From: Bacilli bacterium
GTDB taxonomy: Bacteria; Bacillota_I; Bacilli_A; ML615J-28; CAG-313
NCBI GenBank assembly: GCA_017411715.1
Contig: JAFQPO010000007.1
Location: 62,001 to 126,000, forward strand
Reading direction: 5' to 3'
DNA: 64,000 nt
The notes beneath the pieces are model-generated. The model did no database searches. It was not told where the DNA came from and was given only the letters and a program-made list of their open reading frames with translations. Within the stretch, counting starts at the first letter, position 1; each line of letters opens with the position of its first letter. The translations under genes were made by a program, and so were the position numbers. Below are positions 28,467 to 37,536 of this stretch, in pieces.

Positions 28467-30059
28467 TTATCTTTTCTTTTTTCTTAATGACACAAAAACT
28501 ATTATTAATAGTATGAACAACACTATAACTGCGATAACCGCAAGTGCCCAACTTAACACAGGTATTCCAAATAAAATTGGACCAATTTCAGTTGGTAAAA
28601 TAATACATGCCGCAATCACAAAAGCAATAAACATTAAAGATAGCATCAAAGATGTTAACCAGTAATCAATCTTTTGAGTTAACTCTTTAGTTAAAGAAAC
28701 ATCTATTTTAGCACGAGTTTGTCCTTTAATTGCTAAATTCAATAAGTTATAAATTTGTGATGGAATACGAACACTACGTCTTGTAGATGTATATACATCA
28801 TGGGCAATTTTAGCTATTTCTTCTTTAGGTGATGCTTTTGTGATAATTTCACGCTTAATAAATTCGCTCATAATTGAGCCAATACTAACATCATCATTTA
28901 ATATTTCTATAACACCTTGAATTGTCATTGCGCCACGAGCTAAAATTGTTAATCCTCTTGGGAAACTAACATTATTTTCATATGACATTTTGATAAGATC
29001 AGAAACAATTTCTCCCATATCAAAATCAACAAGCCCTGTATTACCATATTTATCTAATAAATATTCAATATCAGTATATAACTTACTATGATCAATTTCA
29101 CCTTTAATTGTACCAATTGCCAAGAAAGTATTTTTAAGTTCTAAAGCATTACCTTCTACTATCGCATATATCATACTACGATAAATTTGTCTTTCTCTTT
29201 CAGATAATTTACCTACCATTCCAAAATCCATAAAGACAATTTTACCATCTCTAACATATACATTCCCTGGATGTGGATCCGCATGAAAGAACCCATCGGT
29301 AATAATTTGCTTAATATAGTTATTAGCAAGTTTAACACAAACTTCTTTCAAATCATATCCATACTCTTCTAATGTACTTCGATCATCAACTTTAATACCA
29401 TTAATATATTCCATAACAATCATTCTACTAGTCGAATAATTCTCATAGATTTTTGGTGCGGTAATATAAGGGATTCCTTTATTAAGTTCTAAGAAACGTT
29501 TGGTATTAAGAATTTCTTTTTGAAAGTCAAGTTCATCAATTGTAACACTCCAAAGTTCATCAAGAATACTTTCAAAATCAAAAGTATTATTAAGCTTAGG
29601 ATAAATAGCAAGAAGGTTTACTGCTTTTTTAAGTAAATGAATGTCACGTTCCATTACTTGTCTTAAATCTTGATGTTGAATTTTAATTACTACTTCTTCT
29701 TTATTTAAAAGTGTTGCATAGTGCACTTGAGCTAAAGATGCAGACGCAATTGGTTCAACAGAAATAGTTGAGAAAACATCAGATATTTTGCAGTTTAATT
29801 CTTCCTCAATTATTTTCTCAATATCTTCATATGATAAATTAAATGAAGTATTATCACGTAATAAACTTAATTCTTTACAATATTCCATTGGTAATAGATC
29901 AGTTCTTAAAGATAGTATTTGCCCACATTTAATATATGTAGGGCCTAAATCCTCAAGAATTAATCTCAATTTAAGTGGTGTGAGTCCACCAACTATTTTA
30001 TGTTTATTTAATATTTTTACTATTTCGCGAAGTCTAGAATTACTCTTGTCCTTCTTCAT
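28467..30059 (-). CDS. ABC1/UbiB-family atypical kinase
   Basis: About 530 residues from ATG 30059; a longer form from ATG 30095 is possible, and neither has a good ribosome binding site because the start lies inside the preceding gene. Hallmarks are LGPTYIKCGQILSLRTDLLP (the KxGQ motif, in pieces), SVEPIASASLAQVHYA (Ala-rich loop replacing the kinase P-loop), EVVIKIQ, DGFFHADPHPGNVYV and FMDFGMVGKLSE. Two C-terminal hydrophobic helices (about the last 50 residues) anchor it in the membrane. UbiB/AarF proteins support quinone or lipid metabolism. It overlaps the phasin-like gene. Confidence 0.9.
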   Translation of the reverse strand: MKKDKSNSRLREIVKILNKHKIVGGLTPLKLRLILEDLGPTYIKCGQILSLRTDLLPMEYCKELSLLRDNTSFNLSYEDIEKIIEEELNCKISDVFSTISVEPIASASLAQVHYATLLNKEEVVIKIQHQDLRQVMERDIHLLKKAVNLLAIYPKLNNTFDFESILDELWSVTIDELDFQKEILNTKRFLELNKGIPYITAPKIYENYSTSRMIVMEYINGIKVDDRSTLEEYGYDLKEVCVKLANNYIKQIITDGFFHADPHPGNVYVRDGKIVFMDFGMVGKLSERERQIYRSMIYAIVEGNALELKNTFLAIGTIKGEIDHSKLYTDIEYLLDKYGNTGLVDFDMGEIVSDLIKMSYENNVSFPRGLTILARGAMTIQGVIEILNDDVSIGSIMSEFIKREIITKASPKEEIAKIAHDVYTSTRRSVRIPSQIYNLLNLAIKGQTRAKIDVSLTKELTQKIDYWLTSLMLSLMFIAFVIAACIILPTEIGPILFGIPVLSWALAVIAVIVLFILLIIVFVSLRKKKR

Positions 30060-30396
30060 CTTCAATTTCTGGTTCTTCCTCAAATTTATATTCATCTAAT
30101 TTTGCTTTTAGTTCTGCAATTTCTTCTTCAGTCATGTCTTTTACATGATCCATAACACTTTCAATAGGACTTGCATTTGATTCATGAACAGTAACTTCAA
30201 CACGAGGCATACGTTTACTAACATCATGTTTCAATTCTTCACTTAAGATTTTTCCTTGTTCAACTGTGATTTCACCTTTTTTAGCAAGTTCATCAATGAT
30301 ATCTTTAGCTTTTTCAGTTGTATATGCTAAAGCACCAATCCCTGCTAAAATAATCTTTTTTAAACCTTCAGAAAATTCTTCTTTTGTATACTTCAT
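30040..30396 (-). CDS. Phasin-like acidic coiled-coil protein
   Basis: 118 residues with a start KEEFSEGLKKIILAGIGALAYTTEKAKDIIDELAKKGEIT, as in phasin/PhaF-like and polyhydroxyalkanoate-granule-like small proteins, then an acidic tail (EEEPEIEDEEGQE). The family signature 'xKAKxxxxELxxKGEIT' is good. GGAGGAAT precedes ATG 30396. Such genes often sit beside ubiB/aarF homologues in Firmicutes, and the overlap here supports a functional pair. Granule binding is not implied; no PHA synthesis gene is visible. Confidence 0.75.
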   Translation of the reverse strand: MKYTKEEFSEGLKKIILAGIGALAYTTEKAKDIIDELAKKGEITVEQGKILSEELKHDVSKRMPRVEVTVHESNASPIESVMDHVKDMTEEEIAELKAKLDEYKFEEEPEIEDEEGQE

Positions 30397-30534
30397 AACA
30401 ATTCCTCCTCTAAAATATTATATGTAAATAATACGAAATAATAAACATATTGTAAACATATAGTTAATAGACACTTTCTTAAATGTATTCACTATTACTT
30501 ATATTATACCAAAAAAATACTTTAAATATATAAA

Positions 30535-30562
30535 AAACACTCTTTTAAAGAGTGTTTTTAGA
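30535..30562 (-). terminator. Terminator of the acyltransferase gene
   Basis: AAACACTCTTT and AAAGAGTGTTT form a perfect stem with a short loop next to the stop codon, with a T run on the minus-strand downstream side. Confidence 0.8.
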
Positions 30563-30567
30563 TTAAA

Positions 30568-31404
30568 TTACATATTTTTATAAGTATGACCATCTTCGTA
30601 TGTATAATACTCTCTAGCAATACGTTCATTTTCTTCAAGTGTACCAATTCCGCACATTTTAATCATTTGCATTCTAGCTTCATTCTTTTGTTTTTCAATT
30701 GCTTCACTTCGATCAATAGTTGTATCAGGATATACTAAATCACCAATATGCATTGTCACGAAAGGATTGCGGCGAAGATATTTAAAAATACCTTTAGGTT
30801 CGCGATATGAATAAGAAATTGGTAAAACTGGAATATTGTGCTTATATGAGAATAAGAATGTCCCTTTTTTAAATTCTCTAATTGGTACATAATAATAAAA
30901 CATTGCTTCTTCCGCATATATATGTAACCAGTTTTTCTCAACTAACAATTGATCAATATCACGATATAATTTTTTAAATCCATTAACATTACTTGTAATT
31001 GGAACACATCCAGCTAAATGATACATTCTAGAAAGTCCAGCTGTATTATTCTTTTCCCAAATTAATACTTTTGGTTTAGGAAAACGAACAATTGAGCGAA
31101 GTACTAAATAATCCCATACAAATACATGATTACTAGTAGTAATGATCCCTTCTTTTTTAGCAATCTTTTTATATTGTTTTAATTTTTTCTTACCTTCTAC
31201 TTTAACCATATATCTAATACGAGCAACAGGTAATGCTAAACCATACCAAAGAATATTAAAAAAGAATCTTTTAAATTTAAATGCGCGACCTTTTTTAACA
31301 AAGTCATAATTTTTATCTAAAACATCATGATACTTAGGAGTAACATGAAGCATATGTGTGTCACTTTGTGTAGGGTATATAAACTTAGTTTTAGGAATAT
31401 ACAT
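30568..31404 (-). CDS. Lysophospholipid acyltransferase (PlsC-like)
   Basis: 278 residues. The acyltransferase HxxxxD motif is NHVFVWD (His93, Asp98); further family blocks are VPITSNVNGFKKLYRD, WLHIYAEEAMFYYY, FKKGTFLFSYKHNIPVLPISY. A hydrophobic stretch around residue 50-65 could anchor it to the membrane. It is likely to add acyl chains to glycerophospholipid precursors, but substrate preference cannot be read. GGAGG precedes the ATG, and it has its own promoter and terminator. Confidence 0.87.
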   Translation of the reverse strand: MYIPKTKFIYPTQSDTHMLHVTPKYHDVLDKNYDFVKKGRAFKFKRFFFNILWYGLALPVARIRYMVKVEGKKKLKQYKKIAKKEGIITTSNHVFVWDYLVLRSIVRFPKPKVLIWEKNNTAGLSRMYHLAGCVPITSNVNGFKKLYRDIDQLLVEKNWLHIYAEEAMFYYYVPIREFKKGTFLFSYKHNIPVLPISYSYREPKGIFKYLRRNPFVTMHIGDLVYPDTTIDRSEAIEKQKNEARMQMIKMCGIGTLEENERIAREYYTYEDGHTYKNM

Positions 31405-31429
31405 ATATATCCTCCTTCAAATCTGGTAC

Positions 31430-31458
31430 ATTATATCATATTTTGTCACTTCTTGCAA
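31430..31458 (-). promoter_or_regulatory. Promoter of the acyltransferase gene
   Basis: Minus strand -35 TTGCAA (31453-31458), 17-base spacer, -10 TATAAT (31430-31435), 25 bases before the ATG. Confidence 0.8.
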
Positions 31459-31566
31459 GTAATTTTATTTATACCAAATATGAAAAGCTAAAAGGAAGAT
31501 ATCATAATTATAAGCATAAAAATGATAAAATAGAAAACAAAAACTTTTCTATTCTTATATTATCTA

Positions 31567-32115
31567 TTAATTATTCTTTATCTTCTGAAATCGATTCATT
31601 ACTTTAATTAGTTTTATTCTATTATAACGTTGAAGAATTACAAACAATGCATCAAATAGCATAGCTAAAATAGATGTTACAATTACCGCAGATATCCCCC
31701 CTAATATCGGGATAAATATTATTGGTAATAAACTAAGTACCATAATAACTTCATGAACAATTTCAGCTTGACAAGTTGATCCTATAATTTCTATAATTGT
31801 TTTTTTACTTGTATCAAATGTGTCAGGATTATATGTCGGAAGATATTTTTTCCATACTCGTACACGCATCAAATCATATAACTTTTTCTCAAAACATTTT
31901 TCACGAAACCACATGTTCTTATAATTACCTCTATTTTTCATTATTAAATCTATAATAGTCCCTACTAAAAGTCTCATCACAAAATGATAAAGTGTTATAC
32001 CAATTGTAATTGTAATAGTTTCCATAATAGAAAGTTTTGTAATCATTAAAACCAGCAAAAAGATTATAAACAAAACAAACAAGAAACAAGTTATTGAAAT
32101 CATTTTCTTTTTCAT
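31567..32115 (-). CDS. CrtO-like membrane protein (glycosyl-diaponeurosporenoate acyltransferase family)
   Basis: 182 residues with four membrane helices (about 7-28, 33-50, 125-140, 143-160). The cytosolic block WFREKCFEKKLYDLMRVRVWKKYLPT, split here, resembles the CrtO-family signature (W-x2-K-x-LP after an E-K-x-Y-x-x-L stretch). CrtO acylates carotenoid glycosides in Staphylococcus, but many relatives live in bacteria without carotenoid genes and their role is unknown; no carotenoid gene is seen here. It has its own promoter and a GAGG ribosome binding site. Confidence 0.6.
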   Translation of the reverse strand: MKKKMISITCFLFVLFIIFLLVLMITKLSIMETITITIGITLYHFVMRLLVGTIIDLIMKNRGNYKNMWFREKCFEKKLYDLMRVRVWKKYLPTYNPDTFDTSKKTIIEIIGSTCQAEIVHEVIMVLSLLPIIFIPILGGISAVIVTSILAMLFDALFVILQRYNRIKLIKVMNRFQKIKNN

Positions 32116-32154
32116 TTTATCATCCTCACAATTTATTAGTTATTAGTCAGTTAT

Positions 32155-32183
32155 ATTATAATAGAAAATAAATTGTAATTCAA
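32155..32183 (-). promoter_or_regulatory. Promoter of the CrtO-like gene
   Basis: Minus strand -35 TTGAAT (32178-32183), 17-base spacer, -10 TATAAT (32155-32160). Confidence 0.75.
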
Positions 32184-32198
32184 GTGATTTTGTGAAAA

Positions 32199-32232
32199 TA
32201 AAAAAATCCAATTATAAAAAATCGGATTTTTT
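32199..32232 (-). terminator. Terminator of the P-type ATPase gene
   Basis: AAAAAATCC and GGATTTTTT pair with a partly complementary interior, followed by a T-rich tail on the minus strand. Confidence 0.7.
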
Positions 32233-32255
32233 GATTATATAAATTAGTTTATGTT

Positions 32256-34871
32256 TTACTTCTTAAACTTACTTCTAAATAATTTATCTAATTTAACAAG
32301 TTCAACAATTACAATTGTTAATGCTGATAAACCAAAGCAGATTGCTAAGTATTTAAAATCAAGTGAAACTACTTGGAATAAGCTTGCTACTGGTGGAATA
32401 TAACAAATTAATAATTGTAAGCCAATACCAATGATAAATGTCCCTACTAGATATTTATTACTGAAGATGTGTCTATTAAGGATTGAATGTTCACTTTTCA
32501 TGTTAAATGAGTGGAATAATTGAGCAGTTGCTAATGTCATAAATGCCATTGTATGACCTAATTCAGTTGTTGGCTCAGCGAAGTGTCCAATCATATAAGC
32601 AGTAAGAGCTAATAGACCAATCATAATACCTTGCCAAGCAATTTCAAATCCAAGCCCTCTAGCAAAGAAACTTTCGTTTTTAGGACGAGGTGCTTCGGCC
32701 ATAATATCATCTGCAGGATCTTCAATACCTAAAGCAAAGGCAGGTAATGTATCAGTAATTAAGTTAACCCATAATAAATGAATTGCAAGTAGTGGGATAC
32801 CAAATTCTATATCTTTAAAGATTGTAGAAATTAAAGAAGCTAAGAAAATAGTTAATACTTCACCAATATTACTTGATAATAAATATTTAACAACTTTTTT
32901 AATATTTTCATAGATTCCACGGCCTTGTTTAACTGCTGATACAATTGTTTTAAAGTTATCATCAGTTAATACTACATCGGCTGCTTCTTTTGAAACGTCA
33001 GTTCCAGTAATACCCATAGCACAACCAATATCTGCTTTCTTTAAAGCTGGTGAATCATTTACTCCATCACCAGTCATCGCTACAACATGATTTTTCTTTT
33101 GCCATGCGTTAACAATTCTTACTTTATCTTCTGGTGCTACACGAGCATACACAGAATATTTTTCAATATTTTGATCTAATTCTTCATCACTCATTTCATG
33201 AAGTTCAGAACTAGGTATTGCTAGATCACCAGGTCTTAAGATATTTAATTCTTTAGCGATTGCTCTGGCTGTTGAGACATGGTCACCAGTAATCATAATA
33301 GTTCTAATTCCAGCACTTGATGCTAAAGCAATTGAGTCTTTTACTTCTGGTCTAGCTGGGTCAATCATCCCAACAAGCCCTATAAAAATTAAATCAGACT
33401 CGATTTCTTTTTGATTTAATTCTTTTGGTAAACTATCAAGTTCTTTATAAGCTACACTTAATACACGAAGTGCTGAATCTGCCATTTCTTCATTTGCTTT
33501 TAAAGCAGCTTCAGTTACTTCTTTATTTTTTGAATTACTTAACACAACATCAGGTGCGCCTTTAGTAATTACTAAGTATTTACCATTTGTTTCTAAAATA
33601 ACACTCATCATCTTACGATCTGAATCAAATGGCAAGTCCGCAACACGTTTTAATGTTTGGTATTTAGGATTAGATATATACTTATTAACAGCCGCTATCA
33701 ATGCTGTTTCTGTAGGATCGCCAATTTCTTTAATTACACCATCAACTTCTTCAATTGATGCATCTGTACATAATGAGAAGTATTCAAGCATTCTTGATTC
33801 ATCGTTTGTTAAATCAGTTGAAATATCTTTTAAAGATGATTGATATAATTTTACTACAGTCATTTTGTTTTGAGTAAGTGTTCCTGTTTTATCTGAACAA
33901 ATAACTGATGCACATCCTAAAGTTTCAACAGCTGGTAGTTTTTTCACGATTGCATTTTGACGTACCATTTTTTCAACACCAATTGCAAGTACAACAGTTA
34001 CTACAGTTGCTAATCCTTCAGGTACAGCCGCAACTGTTAAAGCAATCGCAATTTTAAATGCTTCAATAAATCCGGTACCACTAAATAATTCCATACCTAA
34101 AACAACAACACAAACACAAATGCAAATAATACCAATTACTTTACCAATTTGATCAAGTTTAATTTGAAGTGGTGTCATTGTTTCTTCATTTGACATTAAT
34201 GCTTTTGCTATCTTACCAATTTCTGTGTCCATTCCAGTTTTAGTAACAACTGCTTTACCTCGCCCATATGTTACATATGTAGATGAGAATAAACAGTTAG
34301 TCATATCACCAATTGATGCTTGTTCTCCATCAAGAGTTTGATTATTTTTATTAACTGGTACTGATTCACCAGTTAAGGCGCTTTCATCAACTAATAAGTT
34401 AGATGATTCAATAATTCTAGCATCAGCAGGAATAAAATCACCTGCTTCAATTTGAATAATATCACCTGGTACTAACTTTTGTGATTCAATTACCACTAAC
34501 TTTCCATCTCTAATTACCTTAACAGTAGGTTGACTCAATTTCTTTAAGGCATCTAAAGATTTTTCTGCTTTACTTTCTTGGAAAGCACCAAGTAAAGAAT
34601 TAATCAAAACGACAACTAAAATAATTACACTTTCTACCCATTCACCTCGGTCAACAATTACTGATACAATCGCAGCAATAAGTAAAATAATAACCATAAA
34701 ATCTTTAAATTGTAATAAGAATTTTACAAAAAAAGATGTGTGTTTTTTCTCTTCTAAAGCATTAGGTCCATATTCAGAAAATCTTGCTTCAGCATCTTGA
34801 GTAGATAAACCACTTGTTTCGTTACTTTTTAATTCATTTAGAATTTCTTCATAGGTTTGATTTGTTTTCAT
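32256..34871 (-). CDS. Cation-transporting P-type ATPase (P2 type, Ca2+/Mn2+)
   Basis: 871 residues. N-terminal cation-ATPase domain (GLSTQDAEARFSEYGPNALEEKK), actuator TGES (DESALTGESVPV), phosphorylation site CSDKTGTLTQNKM, nucleotide-binding KGAPD, hinge TGDGVNDSPALKKADIG, and about ten membrane helices. Metal-binding motifs VAAVPEGLATVV in M4 and NLITDTLPAFALGIE in M6 mark the P2A type that exports Ca2+ and/or Mn2+. A probable Mn2+ riboswitch in its leader favours manganese export, as for the riboswitch-controlled P-type ATPase YoaB of Lactococcus. It is a single-gene unit. Confidence 0.95.
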   Translation of the reverse strand: MKTNQTYEEILNELKSNETSGLSTQDAEARFSEYGPNALEEKKHTSFFVKFLLQFKDFMVIILLIAAIVSVIVDRGEWVESVIILVVVLINSLLGAFQESKAEKSLDALKKLSQPTVKVIRDGKLVVIESQKLVPGDIIQIEAGDFIPADARIIESSNLLVDESALTGESVPVNKNNQTLDGEQASIGDMTNCLFSSTYVTYGRGKAVVTKTGMDTEIGKIAKALMSNEETMTPLQIKLDQIGKVIGIICICVCVVVLGMELFSGTGFIEAFKIAIALTVAAVPEGLATVVTVVLAIGVEKMVRQNAIVKKLPAVETLGCASVICSDKTGTLTQNKMTVVKLYQSSLKDISTDLTNDESRMLEYFSLCTDASIEEVDGVIKEIGDPTETALIAAVNKYISNPKYQTLKRVADLPFDSDRKMMSVILETNGKYLVITKGAPDVVLSNSKNKEVTEAALKANEEMADSALRVLSVAYKELDSLPKELNQKEIESDLIFIGLVGMIDPARPEVKDSIALASSAGIRTIMITGDHVSTARAIAKELNILRPGDLAIPSSELHEMSDEELDQNIEKYSVYARVAPEDKVRIVNAWQKKNHVVAMTGDGVNDSPALKKADIGCAMGITGTDVSKEAADVVLTDDNFKTIVSAVKQGRGIYENIKKVVKYLLSSNIGEVLTIFLASLISTIFKDIEFGIPLLAIHLLWVNLITDTLPAFALGIEDPADDIMAEAPRPKNESFFARGLGFEIAWQGIMIGLLALTAYMIGHFAEPTTELGHTMAFMTLATAQLFHSFNMKSEHSILNRHIFSNKYLVGTFIIGIGLQLLICYIPPVASLFQVVSLDFKYLAICFGLSALTIVIVELVKLDKLFRSKFKK

Positions 34872-34900
34872 TTTTTTCTCCTTCTTTTAATTCTAAATAT

Positions 34901-35060
34901 AAAAACCCTTATGTATGCAAGTTTTGCATACATAAAGGTCTTGCAATTCAATACATTGAAGATTGTATCCGGGAATACTCCGAGATGGCGAATACAATCA
35001 CAAAGGATATATATATCCTTATTGTCTGCTACTCCCCTTTATGGGATAATTATATCATAT
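34901..35060 (-). promoter_or_regulatory. yybP-ykoY-type (Mn2+) riboswitch leader with expression-platform terminator
   Basis: On the minus strand the leader begins with AAAGGGGAGTAGC (near 35042-35028), the hallmark of the yybP-ykoY manganese riboswitch, inside a multi-stem fold: AAGGATAT/ATATCCTT and GATTGTAT/ATACAATC helices are visible, the latter enclosing CGCCATCTCGGAG and TCCCGG. Downstream, CTTTATGTATGCAA pairs with TTGCATACATAAG (34937-34908) and is followed by GGGTTTTT, a terminator that ends about 30 bases before the ATPase start. The 5' strand CCCATAAAGG could compete with this stem. Mn2+ binding would thus release termination. The aptamer call rests on the conserved loop and gene context, not a covariance model. 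Confidence 0.82.
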
Positions 35061-35062
35061 GC

Positions 35063-35092
35063 ATTATATAATATTTGGCTATTTTTGTCAAA
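35063..35092 (-). promoter_or_regulatory. Promoter of the riboswitch-ATPase transcript
   Basis: Minus strand TTGACA (35087-35092), 18-base spacer, TATAAT (35063-35068). A second TATAAT lies at 35049-35054. The -35 box overlaps the end of tsaD. Confidence 0.7.
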
Positions 35093-36047
35093 TGTTTTCT
35101 TTTTGAACTTGAAAATATGCACAAGCAGCAATCATTGCTGCATTATCAGTACAATATTTCATACTAGGGTAACTAAACGTTACTCCATCTAATTTTTCAA
35201 CTTCTTCAGTCATTTTAGTTCTTAAACCACTATTAGCCGCAACCCCACCTGCTAAAACAATTTGTTTAACATTAAATTCTTTAGCGGCTCTAATTGTTTT
35301 TTCACATAAGACATCAACTACTGCATCTTGGAAACTAGCGGCTAAATCATATTTATTAATTTCTTCATTATTTTGAACATACTTATGATGTAAGTTAATT
35401 ACAGCACTTTTTAATCCCGAAAAACTAAAATCATAACTATTCTTACCTAAGTGTACATGTGGAAGCGGATAAACTGGTTTTCCACTTTTAGCCATTTTAT
35501 CAATAATAGGCCCACCAGGATAACCAACACCAACTACACGAGCAATCTTATCATATGCTTCACCAACCGCATCATCTAATGTTTGACCTAATATTTCAAA
35601 TTCAAAATGGTCTTTCATTAAAACTAGTTCTGTATGTCCCCCAGAAACAACAAGAGCTAAAACTGGGAAAGTAAAATCATTTTCAATGTAATTAGCATAA
35701 ATATGACCATGAATATGATTAACATAACATATTGGCAAATTATAACAATAGCTAATTACTTTTGCTGCATTCACACCGACCATTAAAGATCCAACTAACC
35801 CTGGAGTAGATGTAACCGCAATATAGTCTATATCTGATTGTTTAATATTAGCTTTTTTTAAAGCATCATCAATTATATATGTAATTTTCTTAATATGGTT
35901 ACGACTAGCTATTTCTGGAACAACTCCACCATATAATGTATGAATGTCAATTTGAGAAAATATTTCATTACTATAAACTTTCTTTCCATCCTCAACAATC
36001 GCTACACTTGTTTCATCACAACTTGATTCAATTGCTAAAATAATCAT
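35088..36047 (-). CDS. tsaD: tRNA N6-threonylcarbamoyladenosine transferase TsaD
   Basis: 319 residues. The ASKHA ATPase motifs ESSCDETSVAIV, TPGLVGSLMVG, metal-binding His111 and His115 in HIHGH, ALVVSGGHTELV, GEAYDKIARV and VLAGGVAANSGLR are intact. TsaD moves threonylcarbamoyl onto A37 of ANN-reading tRNAs with TsaB and TsaE. It follows rimI with a one-base overlap, closing the amidase-tsaE-tsaB-rimI-tsaD run. Confidence 0.97.
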   Translation of the reverse strand: MIILAIESSCDETSVAIVEDGKKVYSNEIFSQIDIHTLYGGVVPEIASRNHIKKITYIIDDALKKANIKQSDIDYIAVTSTPGLVGSLMVGVNAAKVISYCYNLPICYVNHIHGHIYANYIENDFTFPVLALVVSGGHTELVLMKDHFEFEILGQTLDDAVGEAYDKIARVVGVGYPGGPIIDKMAKSGKPVYPLPHVHLGKNSYDFSFSGLKSAVINLHHKYVQNNEEINKYDLAASFQDAVVDVLCEKTIRAAKEFNVKQIVLAGGVAANSGLRTKMTEEVEKLDGVTFSYPSMKYCTDNAAMIAACAYFQVQKENI

Positions 36048-36484
36048 TACATTAACTCCTTTCTCATAAGTAATGCATCTGTACCATCTGGATAATAGTT
36101 TTTACGAATTCCTATTTCATAGAAATGATGATGTTTATAAAAACCAATTGCTTGAAGATTAGTCTTTTTTACTTCAAGTATTATTTTAGATGCATTATTC
36201 TCATGTGATATTTCAATAATTTTTTCTAATAATTTAGTTCCAACTTTTTGTCTTTGATGTTTTTTATCAACTACAAAATTAATTAATTCACATTCACCTT
36301 CAATAATCCAACAGCCAATATACCCAATTACTTGATTTTCTAATTTAGCAGTTAAAAAATGCGCATATTTATTATGAAGTTCTGATAAAAGCATTTCACT
36401 ACCAATACTAGAATCAAGCAATTCTTCTTCTAACCTAACAATATCAAAGATATCTTCTTTGGTCGTTTTTAAAATTTCAATCAT
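36047..36484 (-). CDS. rimI: Ribosomal-protein-alanine N-acetyltransferase RimI (GNAT)
   Basis: 145 residues with the GNAT fold: acetyl-CoA binding VDKKHQRQKVGTKLLEKII (Q/R-x-x-G-x-G/A type), then ASKIILEVKKTNLQAIGFYKHHHFYEIGIRKNYYP, in pieces. RimI acetylates the N-terminus of S18 in E. coli, and in Firmicutes the gene is embedded between tsaB and tsaD as here. Overlaps of four bases with tsaB and one with tsaD. Confidence 0.92.
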   Translation of the reverse strand: MIEILKTTKEDIFDIVRLEEELLDSSIGSEMLLSELHNKYAHFLTAKLENQVIGYIGCWIIEGECELINFVVDKKHQRQKVGTKLLEKIIEISHENNASKIILEVKKTNLQAIGFYKHHHFYEIGIRKNYYPDGTDALLMRKELM

Positions 36485-37071
36485 ACGCCACTACGTAAGT
36501 ATGTTGGTTCAAAGTCATGAATGTTAGTTTCTTCTTTAATTAAATCATATTTATATAAATTATATATATTATAGTCATCACTATCATTAACATTTTGATT
36601 TACACATAGAGCTTCTGGGAATTTATTTTTTTCTTCCTCTAAAGTTGTAAATGTTTCATCAGTTAAAATTGTAATATTACCATTATCAAGTTTAATAGTC
36701 TTTAAATAAGCATATCCACGGCGAGCATCCATGTGGATAATATATGTATTATTTTCATCTAAATATTTACTAAGTAATAAATCTAATGAACTAAAAGAAT
36801 AAAGTTTAATATTTTCAAGATATGCCATAACTTTAGCAATTGTGCAAGCAACTCTAACTCCTGTATATGAGCCTGGACCTCTACCCACTATAATTGATTC
36901 TAAATCTTTAGTAGTTAAAGAATTATCACTCATTATTTTCTTAACAACATCCATCAATGTTTCGCTATGATTGTTATTGCCTACTTGTAAAATACTTGTA
37001 AAAACTCTAAAATCTTTTGCGAGAGCAACATATAAATATTGATTAGATGTATCGAGCACTAATTGATACAT
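36481..37071 (-). CDS. tsaB: TsaB, TsaD partner in t6A synthesis
   Basis: 196 residues, on the short side (about 220-230 usual). Family motifs LVLDTSNQYLYVAL, NHSETLMDVVKKIM, VGRGPGSYTGVRVACTIAK and YIIHMDARRGYAY are seen. TsaB lacks catalytic metal ligands and scaffolds TsaD and TsaE. Starts inside the end of tsaE (13-base overlap). Confidence 0.94.
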   Translation of the reverse strand: MYQLVLDTSNQYLYVALAKDFRVFTSILQVGNNNHSETLMDVVKKIMSDNSLTTKDLESIIVGRGPGSYTGVRVACTIAKVMAYLENIKLYSFSSLDLLLSKYLDENNTYIIHMDARRGYAYLKTIKLDNGNITILTDETFTTLEEEKNKFPEALCVNQNVNDSDDYNIYNLYKYDLIKEETNIHDFEPTYLRSGV

Positions 37072-37535
37072 ACTTTATTCTCCTTTAGTTTATTTATAAA
37101 TTCTAAATTACTACTCTTAATTGTTACAATGCGGTTAGATGTTAGTGGATCAATATCAATATTAATTCTAATTGATGAAGGTGGTATTAAATCTTCTATT
37201 TGACAACTCCATTCAATTACACTAACTCCGCCAAAATAGAAATATTCTTCTAGTTCAAAATCATTCATACTATTCTCAATACGATATACATCTAAATGAT
37301 ATAGTGTATATATAGTACCTTGATATACTTTCATAATTGTAAATGTTGGACTATTGATTATTTCTTTAACACCTAATGTTTCAGCGAAACCTTTAGTAAA
37401 TGTAGTTTTGCCAGCACCTAAATCACCATCTAAAGTAACAACCATATTAGCATAAGCACAATCTCCCACTAACTTTCCAAGTTCAATCATTTCCTCATGG
37501 GTTGTAATCACATATTTTAATAAATCTTGTTCCAT
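37059..37535 (-). CDS. tsaE: tRNA t6A synthesis ATPase TsaE
   Basis: 158 residues: P-loop LDGDLGAGKTTFTKGFAE, switch region NSPTFTIMKVYQG, and LYHLDVYRIE plus SVIEWSCQIEDLIP. TsaE hydrolyses ATP to reset the TsaBD complex. Its start follows the amidase stop by one base. Confidence 0.96.
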   Translation of the reverse strand: MEQDLLKYVITTHEEMIELGKLVGDCAYANMVVTLDGDLGAGKTTFTKGFAETLGVKEIINSPTFTIMKVYQGTIYTLYHLDVYRIENSMNDFELEEYFYFGGVSVIEWSCQIEDLIPPSSIRINIDIDPLTSNRIVTIKSSNLEFINKLKENKVCIN

Positions 37536-37536
37536 A

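Noticed and set aside
31567-32115. Carotenoid biosynthesis from the CrtO-like protein
   Set aside because: No crtM, crtN or other carotenoid gene is visible, and the family similarity is only partial.
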